The notes beneath the pieces were generated by a model. It was not told the DNA's origin. It saw nothing but the letters and a program-made list of their open reading frames with translations, and ran no database searches. This document shows positions 61,126 through 64,000 of a stretch of DNA of 64,000 nt, piece after piece; position 1 is the first letter of the stretch; the number at the start of each line of letters is the position of its first letter. The stretch lies in assembly GCF_016859285.1 (NCBI RefSeq), contig NC_053408.1:13169213-13233212 (forward strand), in the 5' to 3' direction. The stretch comes from Xiphias gladius. Its lineage: Eukaryota > Chordata > Actinopteri > Istiophoriformes > Xiphiidae. The translations under genes and the position numbers were made by a program.

Positions 61126-64000
61126 TAAAAAAAAAAAAAAAGAACAAGTATATTTCCCACAATGACAAACTCTTCTTGTAACAATTAGTGCCTGAGATGA
61201 ATATGTGACCACTACTGAAGCATCCACAGAGTAAGTAAAAGCTGCTAAATAATTCATAGCACCATTAAAAGCCAAAATTGCCACAACATTAACCAAGCAA
61301 AGTAAAAAGATTGCCCCTATCTGCAGTGTTGGTAAATCAATACTCAAGTAAGTGTAATAATCTAATAACAACATCAGCACAGTGCCTGAAAAGTGTGTTT
61401 GTGTGTGGGAGGGAAAGCAAGGGAGAATAATTTGCTACATACCTTACTCCAGTATTTACATGGGAAGTGTCTGATTATAATGTATGCTTGAAACAAAGTA
61501 TTCATAGGAAAGTAATTACTTTAACTTTAAGCCTCCACCACAGGCCTACAGTGTAACAAGCACTATTGGTGTGATAGTTATGGGCAAGCTCTCTTTCTTT
61601 TTGCCATTTTTTGTACAGTGCCATGTATAATGATTAGAAAAAGTACTATAAAGTAGCCCATTATGTATTGTTATATATGCCATGTCAACATATACTACAG
61701 GAACACATGACGTGAATACATAAATTAACAAATAAAGCTACATTCAAAAATCTAACATGTGGAAACCTACTTTATCAATCTTAGCCCTTACACACATACA
61801 CAACAACAACTCTTTTCCACACCCACCTCAGCAGCATTTAGTGGAAAGACAAAAAAGCATGGGCTTTTTTCCCGGGTGACATATCATGCTGGTCAGGTAG
61901 AGTGTTTTATCCCCAGAAGAGGCGAGTCACTGTCTGGGGTTACAAGGCCTTCTGATTTCTTGCCTACAAAGTACACTGCCGGTATAGCCTCCCTATAGTA
62001 TGTCTGTGTATCCTCTCTCTCTGGATTATTAATAGAGATCTTTGTGTGAGGAAGAAAACAATATTCCCAAGTCAAAGGATCTGCTGCATGACTCTTAATG
62101 ATATTGGGAGAAGAGAGAGAATCTAAATATAGACTGAAGCAAAACCAAAGTATATTCAGTGCAGTATGAGAAAGCCCTTTGAGAGCAGTGGTAGTAAGCT
62201 TGTAATTCGCCAACGTAGTTTCATGTAATAACAGTCAAAAACGGAATGTTTAAACAAAGAGCAGACTTTAAATTAAGCAGCTTCTGGTTTCTTTTTATGC
62301 ATCTTACACGAGTCCAACTGGGTCACCAATCATCTTTTCCTCATACTTTCCATGATACTTGGGATTCTCAGTCCGAGCTAAGCCTGCTAACTGTTCTGTG
62401 TAGTCCATCTTCATATAAACAATGCATAAATAGGCCACAGGATCTATACTTAGTTTTAGCTAAGTATAGATAAGTTTAGCTGTGACTGCAGCCCACACAG
62501 CCGTATCGCACACACACCACTCTCGTGTTAAACACATGGGTTTTTTGCTGCAGCCTTTAAAGTGTGAGGAAATAAAAGGCTTTCTCATTTTCATGGTTCC
62601 TCGATCAGCGGAGATGCAGCCCACAGACTCTGACACCTCTGCTTCACAGTGGAGTTTATGTTGTGTCAGGTTCCCCAAAGACTCTGTAGTCTGTCTGTGG
62701 GCCAGGGGAGCTGGGGGAATCCCTGGAGAAACATACAGCTGGGAGGTTATTGAATTTGAAGGAAAAAAGACAGCATGGGGGAAAAGGAGAGGATAGTGCA
62801 GGAACAGTGGATTTCTGGAAAATAACTGCACCATAACCATGCAAAGGGTATACTGTATGGGGGGGTATACATTTTCCAAACAGCAGTTTTCCCTCTTTTC
62901 TTTTGAACACAGGACATAGATTGGAATTACAAGTGGTAATTTATGTTGATATATATACCTCCTGTGGATTATGGTTGCTTCTTGCTGTAAGGGCTGAAAC
63001 TAGCATTTTTAAATTCCACCTTTTCTAGTTGAACATTACCCTACTCCTTCCCATTATATTCGTGCCAACATTACAGAATGCTCTTAATGCAGTTGCATTT
63101 GAGCGTCTCTCTTTCATCTTTGGTGCATATTAATGTACTCTTTTCTGCTGCATGCACAGTCTTTGCCCCCCCCCCCATTTGAGCAAAGGACAAGGACAAA
63201 TTGAAGTCTTTTCTATGCATTCACCATATGTTTGCTCACTATTAACACAAGCTGAGAAACAGCAAAAAGTTGCAAAACACAGGTATTAATATCTACTTGA
63301 AAATAAGTCATCTCATCAAAGTGTTACAGATCATTTGGTTTGATTGCATTTTTTTTTCTTTGTCTTCAGAAAATACTATGACGTACCCATAATGTACTGT
63401 AGCTACATTTTCTAATGGTATTTCTGTGTGCAGGCCCTTTAACATTATGTCCAAGAAATCTCATCTCTCAGGTCTCTGGAGACCAGAGTACAAGCCAAGT
63501 ACAATTACATTCAAGAAAATTAGTTTACATAGTGCCCCCTAAGACATTTCAAATACAGTCTCCTTGCTGTAAGACCCAAACATTTTATCCAAACATATTA
63601 CTCAAATTCAATGTTATATTTCATGGCTGATGTATTTGTTATAACATGAATCCATGAATCCCTTGAGGTTGTTGTTTTTAATGTGGGTTGGACTTGTACT
63701 GCGCAGTGGACATCTGTGATAGTTTATACAACTTCACCTCACCCCAGGGTTCAAAATAAGTATAAAAATATCAGATCTGGAACATGCAGATGAACTGAAG
63801 AACAGAATACAAGAGTGAAGCAATGGAATCAAGCTCTGTTTGTTAACCCTTTTGAAATAAGAAATAGTGATAATGATGTATAGTAGAAGCCCCAGTGGGC
63901 TGCACATTTTTATCCAGCATAAAAGTAGGAGTTTGTCCACTTCATCTGGAGGTATCAGCAACACAACCCAAATCCACTGAGTTGCTTTTATGCTTGCCTT

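Larger units (their letters stand above)
56600..64000. other. Intergenic DNA downstream of the acp4 promoter
   Basis: No coding exon could be supported. The stretch holds two fish repeats (57,262-57,935 and 60,905-61,125), TA and CA microsatellites, a pyrimidine-rich then purine-rich block (59,270-59,560) and four X-box-like motifs at 58,565-59,430. A promoter or first exon of a gene beyond 64,000 is possible. Confidence 0.55.

Overview
The window is vertebrate nuclear DNA, almost certainly from a ray-finned fish and probably a percomorph. It shows split genes with GT-AG introns, abundant CA/TG and TA microsatellites, a decayed Tc1-type transposon, and several interspersed repeats I recognise from fish genomes. 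There is no bacterial, viral or CRISPR content. All exon models were read by eye from splice sites, frame and protein similarity; no alignment or transcript data were available.

Layout. Bases 1-9,400 hold no gene I can support: AT-rich DNA, a perfect 48-bp palindrome (6,760-6,807) and a broken Tc1 transposase (about 7,560-8,445). Bases 9,469-19,788 hold three sister genes, two on the minus strand and one on the plus strand, each with five exons and a TATA box, each coding for a stand-alone PRY-SPRY (B30.2) protein of 235-239 residues. Bases 19,800-26,600 are intergenic, with one long fish repeat at about 24,935-25,350.

Bases 26,701-48,803 (plus strand) are a complete mybpc2 gene for fast skeletal myosin-binding protein C. 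The 32 coding exons I chained give an open 1,131-residue protein with C1, M-motif and C2 to C10 in the usual order. Bases 49,133-56,058 (minus strand) are a complete histidine acid phosphatase, most like ACP4: 11 coding exons, 412 residues, a signal peptide and a C-terminal membrane anchor, with an apparent TATA promoter and noncoding first exon upstream. mybpc2 and acp4 lie tail to tail with only 329 bp between stop codons. Human MYBPC2 and ACP4 both map to 19q13.33, so the pair looks like conserved linkage.

Bases 56,600-64,000 have no gene I can support but hold repeats, CA and TA tracts, purine-rich DNA and a cluster of four RFX X-box-like palindromes (58,565-59,430) that may mark a regulatory region.

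The points most worth checking are: a candidate 30-nt in-frame alternative exon inside the C2 domain of mybpc2, in an intron that starts with a weak donor and a CA tract; the run of frame-neutral N-terminal microexons of mybpc2; the local family of stand-alone PRY-SPRY genes; the facing poly(A) signals of mybpc2 and acp4; and the X-box cluster.
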